A stretch of 10,544 bases of DNA from Acidobacteriota bacterium (GCA_002720285.1 PBHT01000016.1:8381-18924), one strand, 5' to 3'. Shown: positions 1-7,405, numbered from the stretch's first letter. The notes: a model not told the origin generated them from the letters alone. Made by a program: numbers and translations.

Positions 1-75
1 GTCAGTGATGTGGAAGAATATCTAGTCTGCGGTATCGGTGTCTCAGACATTACTTGGCTCGAGGACGTGTCCTGA
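1..75 (+). CDS. 3' end of an unidentified upstream gene (partial)
   Basis: Frame 1 is open from the first base to a TGA at 73-75 and encodes 24 residues ending ITWLEDVS. The other two forward frames meet stops within the first 25 bases, so if a + strand gene enters the window this is its frame. The tail is too short for me to assign a family. The genes just downstream are for quinone synthesis, so a UbiD-type decarboxylase or another quinone gene is a reasonable guess, but nothing in the 24 residues shows it. The next gene starts about 50 nt later. Confidence 0.45.
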   Translation, partial: VSDVEEYLVCGIGVSDITWLEDVS

Positions 76-110
76 GGGGGAGGAGTAGCTAGTCATTGTT
101 CCCGAATCGA

Positions 111-115
111 GGAGG
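111..115 (+). promoter_or_regulatory. Ribosome binding site of the ubiA-like gene
   Basis: GGAGG inside a purine-rich GAGGAGGGG run lies 9 nt before ATG 125 and 6 nt before TTG 122. The spacing and the codon favour ATG 125, although TTG 122 is in frame and cannot be excluded. Confidence 0.7.
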
Positions 116-124
116 GGCGAATTG

Positions 125-979
125 ATGCTGAGGCGGATCCAAGCTTACGCCTCATTCGTCCGTTTTAGTCACTCGGTGTTTGCGTTGCCGTTCGCCTTGG
201 CGGGCATGGTGCTAGCGTCACGGTACACACAAGTTACACTCAGTCGTGTGGGCTGGGTCATTGCTGCTATGGTGGCTGCCCGCACCGCGGCAATGGGCTT
301 CAACCGTCTAGTGGATGCGAGACACGATGCGTTGAACCCTCGTACCGAGGCGAGAGAAATACCCCGCGGCGTCATTTCACGCTTCCAAGCGGTGATGTTT
401 GTAATGTGTTGGTCGTCGGTATTCGTTGCTGTGACCTCTCAGATTTCTGTCCTCTGTCTTGCCTTGTCGCCTGTTGCATTGGCAATCGCTTTTTGGTATT
501 CGCTGGCGAAGCGATATACGAACTATTCGCAACTATTTCTCGGACTTGCCATGGCAGTCGCACCGGTTGGGGGGTGGCTGGCCGCGGGCGGGCGCTCGGG
601 TTGGGAACCATGGTTGCTCGGTGTGGCGATCGGGATGTGGGTTGGGGGCTTCGACGTGCTGTGTGCCTGCCAAGATGTTGAATTTGATCGGAACCAGGGC
701 CTGCGATCTATTCCAGTTCGATACGGGGTCTCGAAATCGTCGTGGATCTCTCGCGGCATGCACGTGGTGACGGTCGTCATGCTCACAGCACTTGCTGCGG
801 TAACGAGTTTAGGGCTGATTTATCTTTTCGGTGTGGGTGTAGTAGCGGCACTGTTAGTCTACGAGCAGTCTCTCGTGCGCGCTAATGACTTGTCGCGTAT
901 TAAGCAGGCGTTTGATTTGAATGGCTATGTCGGCATTCTCTATTTAGCGACCACTTCGGTAGCAATCTATGTTGGATGA
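125..979 (+). CDS. ubiA: UbiA-family polyprenyltransferase (MqnP/UbiA-like)
   Basis: This integral membrane protein of about 284 aa transfers a polyprenyl chain to an aromatic acid during quinone synthesis. The N-terminal segment FSHSVFALPFALAGM is characteristic of the family. Both Mg-diphosphate-binding Asp motifs are present: N-R-L-V-D-A-R-H-D at about residues 60-68 and D-V-L-C-A-C-Q-D-V-E-F-D at about 177-188. Hydrophobic stretches between and after them fit the usual eight or nine helices, and the length is normal. ATG 125 is preferred over TTG 122 because of the ribosome binding site spacing. The 3' end overlaps ubiX by 11 nt. With UbiX and UbiE beside it, the substrate may be the futalosine-pathway intermediate (MqnP role) or 4-hydroxybenzoate (ubiquinone). 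The sequence alone does not decide. Confidence 0.9.
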   Translation: MLRRIQAYASFVRFSHSVFALPFALAGMVLASRYTQVTLSRVGWVIAAMVAARTAAMGFNRLVDARHDALNPRTEAREIPRGVISRFQAVMFVMCWSSVFVAVTSQISVLCLALSPVALAIAFWYSLAKRYTNYSQLFLGLAMAVAPVGGWLAAGGRSGWEPWLLGVAIGMWVGGFDVLCACQDVEFDRNQGLRSIPVRYGVSKSSWISRGMHVVTVVMLTALAAVTSLGLIYLFGVGVVAALLVYEQSLVRANDLSRIKQAFDLNGYVGILYLATTSVAIYVG

Positions 980-1577
980 ATCTCGCCGATCGATCACCAT
1001 TGCTATCACTGGTGCCAGCGGTGCGCTATACGCTGTTCGTACCGTAGCCGCTCTGCTTGAACGAGCGTTCCATGTTGAATTGGTCGTGAGTGACTTTGGG
1101 CGACGGCTTCTAATGGAGGAGCTCAGTGTTTCCGCTGACCGTCTATTGCCGCATCTTTTAGAGACTTATGGTGCGACTGTTGAGCGTGGGAGCTTACAGC
1201 TACATTCGAACAAGGATCTCGGTGCGGGTATCGCGAGCGGTAGCCATGGCTGTGATGGGATGGTCATCGTGCCGTGTTCGATGAAAACGCTGGCTGGGGT
1301 AGCCCACGGACTGTCACGGAATCTAGCCGAGCGGGCGGCCGACGTAATGTTGAAAGAACGTCGTCCGTTAATCCTTGTACCACGTGAGACTCCAATGAGC
1401 CTACCGCAGTTGAGAAACATGGTTACCTGTGCCGAAGCAGGGGCGATGGTCCTTCCCGCGATGCCTGCGTTCTACCAAGGACCTAAAGAGCTAAGCGATC
1501 TAGCGGATTTCATGGCAGGGAAAATTTTGGCAGCACTTGGGCTGAAGCATGATCTGTACCCGGCATGGAAGGAATGA
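969..1577 (+). CDS. ubiX: UbiX flavin prenyltransferase
   Basis: UbiX joins a dimethylallyl group to reduced FMN, giving the prenylated flavin cofactor used by UbiD-type decarboxylases. The 202-aa protein is of normal length. It has the N-terminal flavodoxin-like strand and loop ITGASGALYA (about residues 13-22), the segment VPCSMKTLAGVAHGLSRNL (about 101-119), VPRETPMS (137-144) and PAFY (166-169), all typical of the UbiX/Pad1 family. The gene starts inside the ubiA-like gene (11-nt overlap) with no clear Shine-Dalgarno site, so translational coupling is likely. Its presence implies a UbiD-family partner elsewhere, possibly just upstream of the window. Older annotation would call it 3-octaprenyl-4-hydroxybenzoate carboxy-lyase; cofactor synthesis is the established role of the family. 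Confidence 0.93.
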   Translation: MLDESRRSITIAITGASGALYAVRTVAALLERAFHVELVVSDFGRRLLMEELSVSADRLLPHLLETYGATVERGSLQLHSNKDLGAGIASGSHGCDGMVIVPCSMKTLAGVAHGLSRNLAERAADVMLKERRPLILVPRETPMSLPQLRNMVTCAEAGAMVLPAMPAFYQGPKELSDLADFMAGKILAALGLKHDLYPAWKE

Positions 1578-2302
1578 CCGTCGGTCCGAAACCTCTTCAG
1601 AAGGACGCTCACTATATCGCGAGCATGTTTAATGCTATCGCACCACGATATGACATCCTGAATCGTCTCTTTAGTGCTGGGTTTGATAGACGATGGCGTG
1701 CTCGAGCAATCGCTGAGCTCGAATTAAGTGGGCAGGAAACACTTGTTGATCTCTGCACAGGGACTGGTGACTTGGCGCTCGCGGCAATTCGCTCCCGTCG
1801 TTCCGGAGCACGGCATGTCGTTGGGATTGATTTTGCCAGTGCGATGTTGCACTTAGGAGCTCAAAAGATACAACGCTGCGCGAGTAGCTCGTCCGTCCAC
1901 TTAATGCGCGGGGACGTGTCGTGCATTCCGTTGTCAGATGAGTCAGCCGACGTGGTGACGATCGGTTTTGGGATCCGAAACGTCTCAGATAGCAAATTGG
2001 TTTGTGCCGAAATCCGTCGTGTACTTCGTTCCGGCGGACGTCTAGCAATTCTTGAATTTAGCATGCCTTCAACCGCGATCTTCAGAGGACTGTACCGGTG
2101 GTATTTTACGCATTTCTTGCCACGCCTCGGCCGCCTCGTTTCGCGTCATTCGGAGGCTTATTCTTACTTGCCGGCCTCGGTACAGTCCTTCTTAACTCCG
2201 GCCGCGTTGTCGGCCCTACTAGTGGAGTCGGGCTTCACGAATGTGCGGACAATTCCACTTACCTGCGGTGTCGTATATCTGCATCTGGCAACCCGCGCCT
2301 GA
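1565..2302 (+). CDS. ubiE: Demethylmenaquinone/ubiquinone C-methyltransferase UbiE/MenG
   Basis: This SAM-dependent methyltransferase of about 245 aa carries out the C-methylation of demethylmenaquinone, or of the ubiquinone precursor. Family marks are MFNAIAPRYDILNRLFSAG (about residues 21-39), SAM motif I DLCTGTGD (62-69), GIDFASAML (87-95), FGIRNVSD (135-142), LEFS (163-166) and the C-terminal YSYLPASVQSFL region. Two starts are plausible. ATG 1565 overlaps ubiX by 13 nt and has no Shine-Dalgarno site. ATG 1574 forms an ATGA overlap with the ubiX stop, but the purine-rich GGAAGGA ends directly against it. Either way ubiX and ubiE are closely coupled. Which quinone is made cannot be read from this gene alone; without other ubiquinone genes nearby, menaquinone is the simpler guess. 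Confidence 0.93.
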   Translation: MEGMTVGPKPLQKDAHYIASMFNAIAPRYDILNRLFSAGFDRRWRARAIAELELSGQETLVDLCTGTGDLALAAIRSRRSGARHVVGIDFASAMLHLGAQKIQRCASSSSVHLMRGDVSCIPLSDESADVVTIGFGIRNVSDSKLVCAEIRRVLRSGGRLAILEFSMPSTAIFRGLYRWYFTHFLPRLGRLVSRHSEAYSYLPASVQSFLTPAALSALLVESGFTNVRTIPLTCGVVYLHLATRA

Positions 2303-2322
2303 TCAATAGGGAAATTGCTGGC

Positions 2323-2331
2323 TGTTATAAT
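2323..2331 (+). promoter_or_regulatory. Candidate extended -10 promoter for the TonB-like gene
   Basis: TGTTATAAT matches the sigma70-type extended -10 (TGnTATAAT) exactly and lies in the 43-nt gap after ubiE. No good -35 is seen at the expected distance, as is common for extended -10 promoters. Transcription would begin near 2337-2339, only about 8 nt before ATG 2346. Confidence 0.5.
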
Positions 2332-2345
2332 CTTCCTACTGACTT

Positions 2346-3422
2346 ATGTACTTTGAGCTCGATGCATCGCGTCCCGACCCGCCGTCCTTTGACGGTCCGA
2401 TGTCGCGCCGCGAGGGAATTCTGATTTCGGTTCTGGGCCATATCCTGCTACTGGTGCTTGTACTACTGATTCCTGGACTGCCGTTTGTCCAAGAGGTAGT
2501 TCAACGTCGGGCGCAAGAGCGTGCGGCTCGCAATGCAGAGCTTCTTGAGGAGCGGTTGGCAGAACAGCGCCAAGCCGAACGCTTTGTCTTCGTTCAACCA
2601 CGCATTGATACTGAGGCACTAGAGCCCCCAGATGTTGGCATGCTGTCAGACTTGGATCGTGCAGCGATGGCTCCTGAACGTTCGGCTGAGCCACTGAATC
2701 CTGTTCCATTCGCGCGTGGCAATTCTTCCGAGCTTGTCATCCTTCCAGAACTTGCCGAGGAGGTAAGGGGTGATGGTCCAGGACGGGACCCCGCCGATGG
2801 TGTACCGGATGGTGAAACTGTTGAGGAACTTGCTAGTCCTGAAGATGCCGTGGTTAATGAGGAGGTGTTGGCGAATGCGGCCGATACTGGTGTCATCGAC
2901 GACAGAGAACTTGGTGAAGTCGACATAAATGATCCCGGTACAGTTGGTAACGACGCACCGAGGACAGCATCTAGAATTCCTCCGCCGGGAGTCAAAGCGC
3001 CATTGTCTGGCGGTTCGTTAGGTGAAGTTATCCGCAATCTTGAGAGGTATGTCGATCAAGAGACCTTCGATAATCCAAGTGGAGGAGGCGGACAGTTCGG
3101 CCCATCGATTCAGTTCGACACGATGGGCGTAGAATTTGGGCCATGGATTCGTCGCTTTATCGCTCAGATCAAACGTAACTGGCTGGTGCCATACGCGGCT
3201 ATGGCTTTTAAGGGACACTCGGTGGTTACCTTTAACGTTCATAAGAACGGTATGTTGACCGACGTGACTGTTATCCAGCCATCAACAATCGACTCGTTTA
3301 ATTTATCGGCACGCAATGCTCTGTTGGCATCTGACCCTACGCAGCCGTTGCCGTCAGAATATCCGGCCGACAAGGCGTTCTTCACGGTCACCTTTTATTA
3401 CAATGAACGCCCGCCCCTCTAA
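2346..3422 (+). CDS. TonB-like energy transducer with acidic linker
   Basis: This 358-aa protein is anchored in the inner membrane by one helix at about residues 24-46 (GILISVLGHILLLVLVLLI). A charged, probably helical stretch with coiled-coil character follows (about 50-80), then a long Asp/Glu- and Pro-rich linker (about 85-220). The C-terminal domain (about 262-353) has the TonB/TolA pattern, with WIRRFIAQIKRNWLVPYAA followed by a VVTFNVHKNGMLTDVTV strand pair. Such proteins couple the proton motive force to outer-membrane transport or envelope upkeep. ATG 2346 has no Shine-Dalgarno site; in-frame ATG 2400 (before SRREG) is an alternative that keeps the membrane helix. No ExbB or ExbD gene lies in the window. 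TolA or a periplasmic scaffold role is possible; the specific partner is unknown. Confidence 0.75.
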   Translation: MYFELDASRPDPPSFDGPMSRREGILISVLGHILLLVLVLLIPGLPFVQEVVQRRAQERAARNAELLEERLAEQRQAERFVFVQPRIDTEALEPPDVGMLSDLDRAAMAPERSAEPLNPVPFARGNSSELVILPELAEEVRGDGPGRDPADGVPDGETVEELASPEDAVVNEEVLANAADTGVIDDRELGEVDINDPGTVGNDAPRTASRIPPPGVKAPLSGGSLGEVIRNLERYVDQETFDNPSGGGGQFGPSIQFDTMGVEFGPWIRRFIAQIKRNWLVPYAAMAFKGHSVVTFNVHKNGMLTDVTVIQPSTIDSFNLSARNALLASDPTQPLPSEYPADKAFFTVTFYYNERPPL

Positions 3423-3462
3423 ATAGTGCCAATCTTTAGGTTGTGGTTCCCGAATCTGTAGT

Positions 3463-3467
3463 GGAGG
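3463..3467 (+). promoter_or_regulatory. Ribosome binding site that sets the TTG start of miaA
   Basis: GGAGG lies 7 nt before TTG 3475. No in-frame ATG or GTG lies between it and the conserved P-loop region, so this site is the main support for a TTG start. Confidence 0.7.
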
Positions 3468-3474
3468 TCGGTAT

Positions 3475-4473
3475 TTGAGTGGCCGATTAGCGAGCGGTCC
3501 GTCCATCCGACTGTCGAGCAAGACCAAGATTTTGGTCGCAATCGTTGGTCCAACCGCAACTGGCAAGAGCACGTTGGGAATCGAAATCGCTGAGCGTTTT
3601 GGCGGTGAGGTAATCAGCTGTGATTCGACAGCTGTCTACAGGGGATTTGATATTGGTACTGATAAAGTTCCGCTGGAAGGGCGTCGAGGAATACCGCACC
3701 ACCTGATCGATGTTGTCGATCCGAGTGAGAACTATTCGGCAGCGCGGTATGCTACCGATGCGAGTGCCGCAGTATTTGAGACCATCGCACGGGGGCGGCT
3801 ACCGATACTTGTTGGTGGTACGGGGCTCTACTATCGCGCACTCACTCGAGGTTTATTTCCTGGTCCTGGGCGGGATTCAGACCTTCGGGAACGGTTGTTG
3901 GCCTTGAGCGACAGATACGGCGTGGAACGGCTGCACCGTTTAGTTCGACATGTCGATCCCGAATCAGCCGATCGGATCCATGCCAGAGACGCAAAGCGCT
4001 TAATTCGAGCTTTGGAAGTCTACTATCTCACCGGACGGCCTCTGACGCGCCACTTCGAAGGGACCCATTCACCGCTAGTTGGATATAGCATTGTTGGTAT
4101 TGCGTTACGCCAGTCAAGTGACCTGACAGCAGTGAAAGTGGCGCAGCGTGTAGAAAGTCAGCTTAACGAAGGGCTCATCGACGAAGTCCGGCGGTTACGT
4201 GCTATGGGTATACCTGACTCGGCATTGCCATTCGGTGGCATGGTGTACCGGCAAGTGTTGGCTTTTTTAAATGGAGTTGGCACTGAGGAGAGTACGCGTG
4301 ACGACATCATACGGGCCAACCGTCGATACGCTCGGCGTCAGTTGATCTGGTTTAGGAAAGAGCCTAATCTACACTGGATTCAAGTTGACGATGGACCGGT
4401 GCACGCGTTTAGGATGGCGGAACAAATCGTTCGTGACAACGTGGTAGCTCGGTCAGAGTCTGTAGTGTTATGA
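3475..4473 (+). CDS. miaA: tRNA dimethylallyltransferase MiaA
   Basis: MiaA transfers a dimethylallyl group from DMAPP to N6 of A37 in tRNAs that read codons beginning with U, which stabilises codon pairing. The 332-aa protein has the P-loop GPTATGKS (about residues 25-32), the catalytic-Asp segment DSTAVYRGFDIGT (50-62), VGGTGLYYRALTRGL (113-127), RDAKRLIRALEVYYLTG (171-187), FGGMVYRQVL (253-262) and the C-terminal RRYARRQLIWFRKE (283-296). Length is slightly above the usual 300-320 because of about 17 residues before the first strand. TTG 3475 is chosen because of the well-placed GGAGG. The gene follows the TonB-like gene by 52 nt, and its stop overlaps the deoB start in an ATGA. Confidence 0.95.
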   Translation: MSGRLASGPSIRLSSKTKILVAIVGPTATGKSTLGIEIAERFGGEVISCDSTAVYRGFDIGTDKVPLEGRRGIPHHLIDVVDPSENYSAARYATDASAAVFETIARGRLPILVGGTGLYYRALTRGLFPGPGRDSDLRERLLALSDRYGVERLHRLVRHVDPESADRIHARDAKRLIRALEVYYLTGRPLTRHFEGTHSPLVGYSIVGIALRQSSDLTAVKVAQRVESQLNEGLIDEVRRLRAMGIPDSALPFGGMVYRQVLAFLNGVGTEESTRDDIIRANRRYARRQLIWFRKEPNLHWIQVDDGPVHAFRMAEQIVRDNVVARSESVVL

Positions 4474-5702
4474 GACGAACGGCGCCCATGATTATGGCGG
4501 GTGCCGGAAGTTCGGTGCGACCCTCATCCTTTTCGTTCTCCCGTGCGATTGTGGTTGTTCTTGACGGCGCCGGGGTTGGTGAGCTGCCTGATGCGTCGGA
4601 GTACGCGGACGAGGGTAGTAATACCCTCGGGAACATTGCGCGGCACGTAGACCTTTTAATTCCGACGCTTCGCGCGATGGGGCTTGGGAACGTTGTCGAT
4701 CTTGGAGGATCGTCGCCGGCGCCGTTATCGGCATTCGGACGGATGGCTGAGGCGTCACCGGGTAAAGATTCCGTGACGGGACACTGGGAGTTGACCGGCG
4801 TGGTCCTTGACCGTCCGTTTCCTCTGTTTGTTGACGGTTTTCCTTTACGCGTTATTGCCGATCTCGAACGCCGAATTGGTTATAAGACCTTGGGTAATTC
4901 AACAGCTTCAGGAACTGAGATTATTGAGAGGCTTGGAAGAGAGCACCTAGAGACTGGTTCACCAATTGTTTACACATCAGCTGACAGTGTCTGCCAAATT
5001 GCTGCCCATGAATCCATAATGTCAGTGCCCGAGCTGTATCGTTGCTGTGAGATTGCGTTTGAGGTCATGGTTGAGGGGTTGGGTGTAGGTCGGATCATCG
5101 CTCGTCCTTTCGCCGGTGAAGTTGGGGACTTCCAGCGCACAGTAAGGCGGCGAGATTTTACGTGCCCAGCGCCAGGTGACACGTTGTTCGATCGGGCAAC
5201 AGCCGCTGGGGTTCCAGTGGTAACGATTGGGAAAGTTGATGACCTTTTCGCTGGCCGAGGTATTTCAAAGGCGGTCCACACTTCATCCGATGATGACGTA
5301 ATGGATGCACTTGAGAGTACACTGACGTCAACGCCACGGGGCATCATTATGGCCAACCTGGTCGACTTCGATACTGTTTACGGTCACCGAAATGACGTGT
5401 TGGGATATGCGGCTAATTTGGAGCAATTTGATCGTCGGCTGGCCAGCTTACTTCCACATGTTCAGGCCGGCGATCTATTTATCATTACCGCTGACCACGG
5501 GAATGACCCGACAACTCCAAGTACGGATCACTCGCGTGAGTATGTGCCCGTTCTTATTTCCGGATCGTCGGTTCGTGCTGGCACGAACGTGGGGACCCGA
5601 TCGAGCTTCGCCGATGTCGGTCAAGCAATTGCTGAAGGCCTTGGATTGAAACCGCTCGCGTCGGGTATGAGCTTTCTCAGCGAGATCGCACTAGAGGCAT
5701 AG
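4470..5702 (+). CDS. deoB: Phosphopentomutase DeoB
   Basis: DeoB interconverts ribose or deoxyribose 1-phosphate and 5-phosphate, linking nucleoside breakdown to central metabolism. The 410-aa protein belongs to the alkaline-phosphatase superfamily. Dinuclear metal ligands are recognisable: D32 in VVLDGAGVGE, D301 and H306 in VDFDTVYGHR, D342 and H343 in TADHGND, and H354 in TDHSREYVP. Their spacing matches my memory of the Bacillus cereus enzyme. The cap domain holds GNSTASGTE and RDFTCPAPGDTLFD. The phosphorylated residue, Thr in the family's GKDT-x-T-G-H-W-E motif, is Ser here (S101 of GKDSVTGHWE). About 20 extra residues precede the first strand; in-frame ATGs at 4488 and 4494 would shorten this. 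ATG 4470 makes a 4-nt overlap with miaA, indicating coupling, and no strong ribosome binding site is seen. Confidence 0.95.
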   Translation: MRRTAPMIMAGAGSSVRPSSFSFSRAIVVVLDGAGVGELPDASEYADEGSNTLGNIARHVDLLIPTLRAMGLGNVVDLGGSSPAPLSAFGRMAEASPGKDSVTGHWELTGVVLDRPFPLFVDGFPLRVIADLERRIGYKTLGNSTASGTEIIERLGREHLETGSPIVYTSADSVCQIAAHESIMSVPELYRCCEIAFEVMVEGLGVGRIIARPFAGEVGDFQRTVRRRDFTCPAPGDTLFDRATAAGVPVVTIGKVDDLFAGRGISKAVHTSSDDDVMDALESTLTSTPRGIIMANLVDFDTVYGHRNDVLGYAANLEQFDRRLASLLPHVQAGDLFIITADHGNDPTTPSTDHSREYVPVLISGSSVRAGTNVGTRSSFADVGQAIAEGLGLKPLASGMSFLSEIALEA

Positions 5703-5734
5703 TCAGTAAGTCGGTCAGGGCTTAAGCGTGTGGG

Positions 5735-6787
5735 ATGAATGAGATGGCCACGATAAGAGAAGGACTTGAAGCGCGCGAACATGAGTTTCTTGCCCATCAG
5801 GCATCCAAGAGTGATGCAAGTAAAGGACGGCCTCAAGACGAAGCTGAGGATCCGATCCGTCCTGCATTTCAACGTGACCGTGACCGTATCGTGCATTGTA
5901 AGGCGTTTCGCCGATTGAAGCATAAGACGCAGGTGTTCTTTTCACCAGCTGGAGATCACTACCGGACACGCCTGACTCACACACTTGAGGTTTCCCAGAT
6001 CGCGCGAACCGTTTCGAAAGCTCTTCGTCTGCATGAAGAGCTGACTGAGGCCATTGCACTAGGACACGACCTAGGTCACACACCTTTTGGACATGCTGGT
6101 GAGCGAGTGTTACGGGAACTCATTCCCAGCGGATTTAATCATTACGAACAAAGTTTACGCATCGTGGATCGACTAGAAAACGATGGTCAAGGTCTCAATT
6201 TGACTTGGGAAGTGCGGGACGGAATTGCCAAACACTCGAAGGGAAAGCATGGTGCACCGGTAGGTGCAGCGGATACAGATCGGGTAACGGCGCTTGAGGG
6301 GCAGGTAGCGCGTGTTGCTGACATGATTGCATATGTGAATCACGACATCGACGATGCCCTGCGAGCGGGTCTCCTTGCGGAGGCGGACCTTCCAGCTACG
6401 CCGATAGCGCTTCTAGGGGGCACCACATCTGAGCGGATCAGTCGACTCGTGACCGATGTAATACTTCAAACGATGCAGTCAGAGCTCGACCGGGTACGAA
6501 TGAGTGAAGAAGTCTTGGATGCGCTGCTTGCCCTTCGTGCATTTCTATTCGAGGCGGTGTATGAGAACAGCGACGCAACAGTCGAGTTCAAGAAGGCATC
6601 GGGGATTCTAGGAGGTCTTTGGGAAAAAATACATGAGCAACCTAAAGCCTTCCTTGACGAGGATATAGTAGCGACCGAGGGCATTGATACTGCGGCCCGG
6701 GATTTCCTCGCTGGTATGACCGATCGGTTTGCGGTGAGTCTTTACGAACGACTGTTCATTCCGAAACCTTGGGTTGAGTTGGTGTGA
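5735..6787 (+). CDS. dgt: dGTPase-family HD phosphohydrolase (Dgt-like)
   Basis: This 350-aa protein is related to deoxyguanosinetriphosphate triphosphohydrolase, which cleaves dNTPs to the nucleoside and triphosphate. The metal-binding HD set is complete: H82 in RLTHTLEV, H111-D112 in LGHDLGHTPFGH, and D197 in VADMIAYVNHDIDDA. The preceding signature DRDRIVHCKAFRRLKHKTQV (about residues 47-66) and FNHYEQSLRIVDRLE (134-148) are typical of the shorter dGTPase-like subfamily. True substrate range among dNTPs is unknown. ATG 5735 is taken as start; ATG 5744, three codons later, is equally possible, as neither has a strong ribosome binding site. It lies 32 nt after deoB, and the two together suggest deoxynucleotide turnover, though miaA in the same run shows the operon is mixed. 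Confidence 0.92.
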   Translation: MNEMATIREGLEAREHEFLAHQASKSDASKGRPQDEAEDPIRPAFQRDRDRIVHCKAFRRLKHKTQVFFSPAGDHYRTRLTHTLEVSQIARTVSKALRLHEELTEAIALGHDLGHTPFGHAGERVLRELIPSGFNHYEQSLRIVDRLENDGQGLNLTWEVRDGIAKHSKGKHGAPVGAADTDRVTALEGQVARVADMIAYVNHDIDDALRAGLLAEADLPATPIALLGGTTSERISRLVTDVILQTMQSELDRVRMSEEVLDALLALRAFLFEAVYENSDATVEFKKASGILGGLWEKIHEQPKAFLDEDIVATEGIDTAARDFLAGMTDRFAVSLYERLFIPKPWVELV

Positions 6788-6820
6788 TGCATACGAGCAC
6801 GGTGAATATTGTGCCATTCG

Positions 6821-6829
6821 TGTTAAAAT
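6821..6829 (+). promoter_or_regulatory. Candidate extended -10 promoter for yceD-rpmF
   Basis: TGTTAAAAT fits the extended -10 consensus with one mismatch in the hexamer (TAAAAT). It lies in the 75-nt gap between dgt and yceD, with the predicted start of transcription near 6835-6837 and a leader of about 27 nt. No convincing -35 is seen. A TTGTGC at 6809-6814 is too close to serve. Confidence 0.45.
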
Positions 6830-6862
6830 TCAGGGTTCGGATCTGCTTGTGTAGACTGCCAG

Positions 6863-7390
6863 ATGCTATTGGATCTCAAGACTCTGAGCGAAGCTCGTGT
6901 TCGCCTTGAACGGACCTATCCACCGTCGGCTTTTGAGGCAACTGACGAATTCACCGTCGGCAAACCCGTAGAGCTAGTGTGCGATGTCGAAAAGATCCGT
7001 AGTTGGTATCAATTGGCAGGTCATCTTGCTACGAGGCTTCAAGTGCAATGCTGTCGGTGTGGTGAGTTGTGTGACACAGAGTTGGAGGTGGCGTTCGACC
7101 TTCGCTACGTCTCTGAAGCGCTGAACACTGGGACGAATGACGTGGAGATCGGCGATGAAGATTTAACGGTAGCATTTTATCGTGACGATCAAATCGATCT
7201 CCGACAACTCATGGCCGAACAGTTCTATTTGGGATTGCCGATGAAGCCACTTTGCCAGGAAGGTTGCCGCGGGCTTTGTGCTGCCTGCGGCAAGAATCTT
7301 AATTTTACCGATTGTGAGTGCTCGATCAAATGGCGTGATCCGAGATTAGCTGCTCTTGATGGACTACTGAAAGGAAAGTCTTCGAAATAA
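6863..7390 (+). CDS. yceD: YceD / DUF177 family protein
   Basis: This 175-aa protein of the DUF177 (YceD) family is nearly always encoded next to rpmF; in E. coli and plants the family is linked to 23S rRNA accumulation. It has the central CCRCGELC cluster (Cys63, 64, 66, 70) and the C-terminal segment YLGLPMKPLCQEGCRGLC followed by AACGKNLN and CEC (Cys131, 135, 139, 142, 151, 153), which look like metal-binding sites. Length is normal. ATG 6863 is the first in-frame start after the candidate promoter and has no clear Shine-Dalgarno site. The stop is 27 nt before the preferred rpmF start, and co-transcription with rpmF is very likely. Family assignment is firm; the molecular role is less so. 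Confidence 0.9.
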   Translation: MLLDLKTLSEARVRLERTYPPSAFEATDEFTVGKPVELVCDVEKIRSWYQLAGHLATRLQVQCCRCGELCDTELEVAFDLRYVSEALNTGTNDVEIGDEDLTVAFYRDDQIDLRQLMAEQFYLGLPMKPLCQEGCRGLCAACGKNLNFTDCECSIKWRDPRLAALDGLLKGKSSK

Positions 7391-7405
7391 CGTAAGTGAT
7401 CGAGT

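Noticed and set aside
406..770. Two overlapping + strand frames of 91 and 103 codons inside the ubiA-like gene
   Set aside because: They are out of frame with a gene whose Asp motifs are intact, and they have no motifs of their own.
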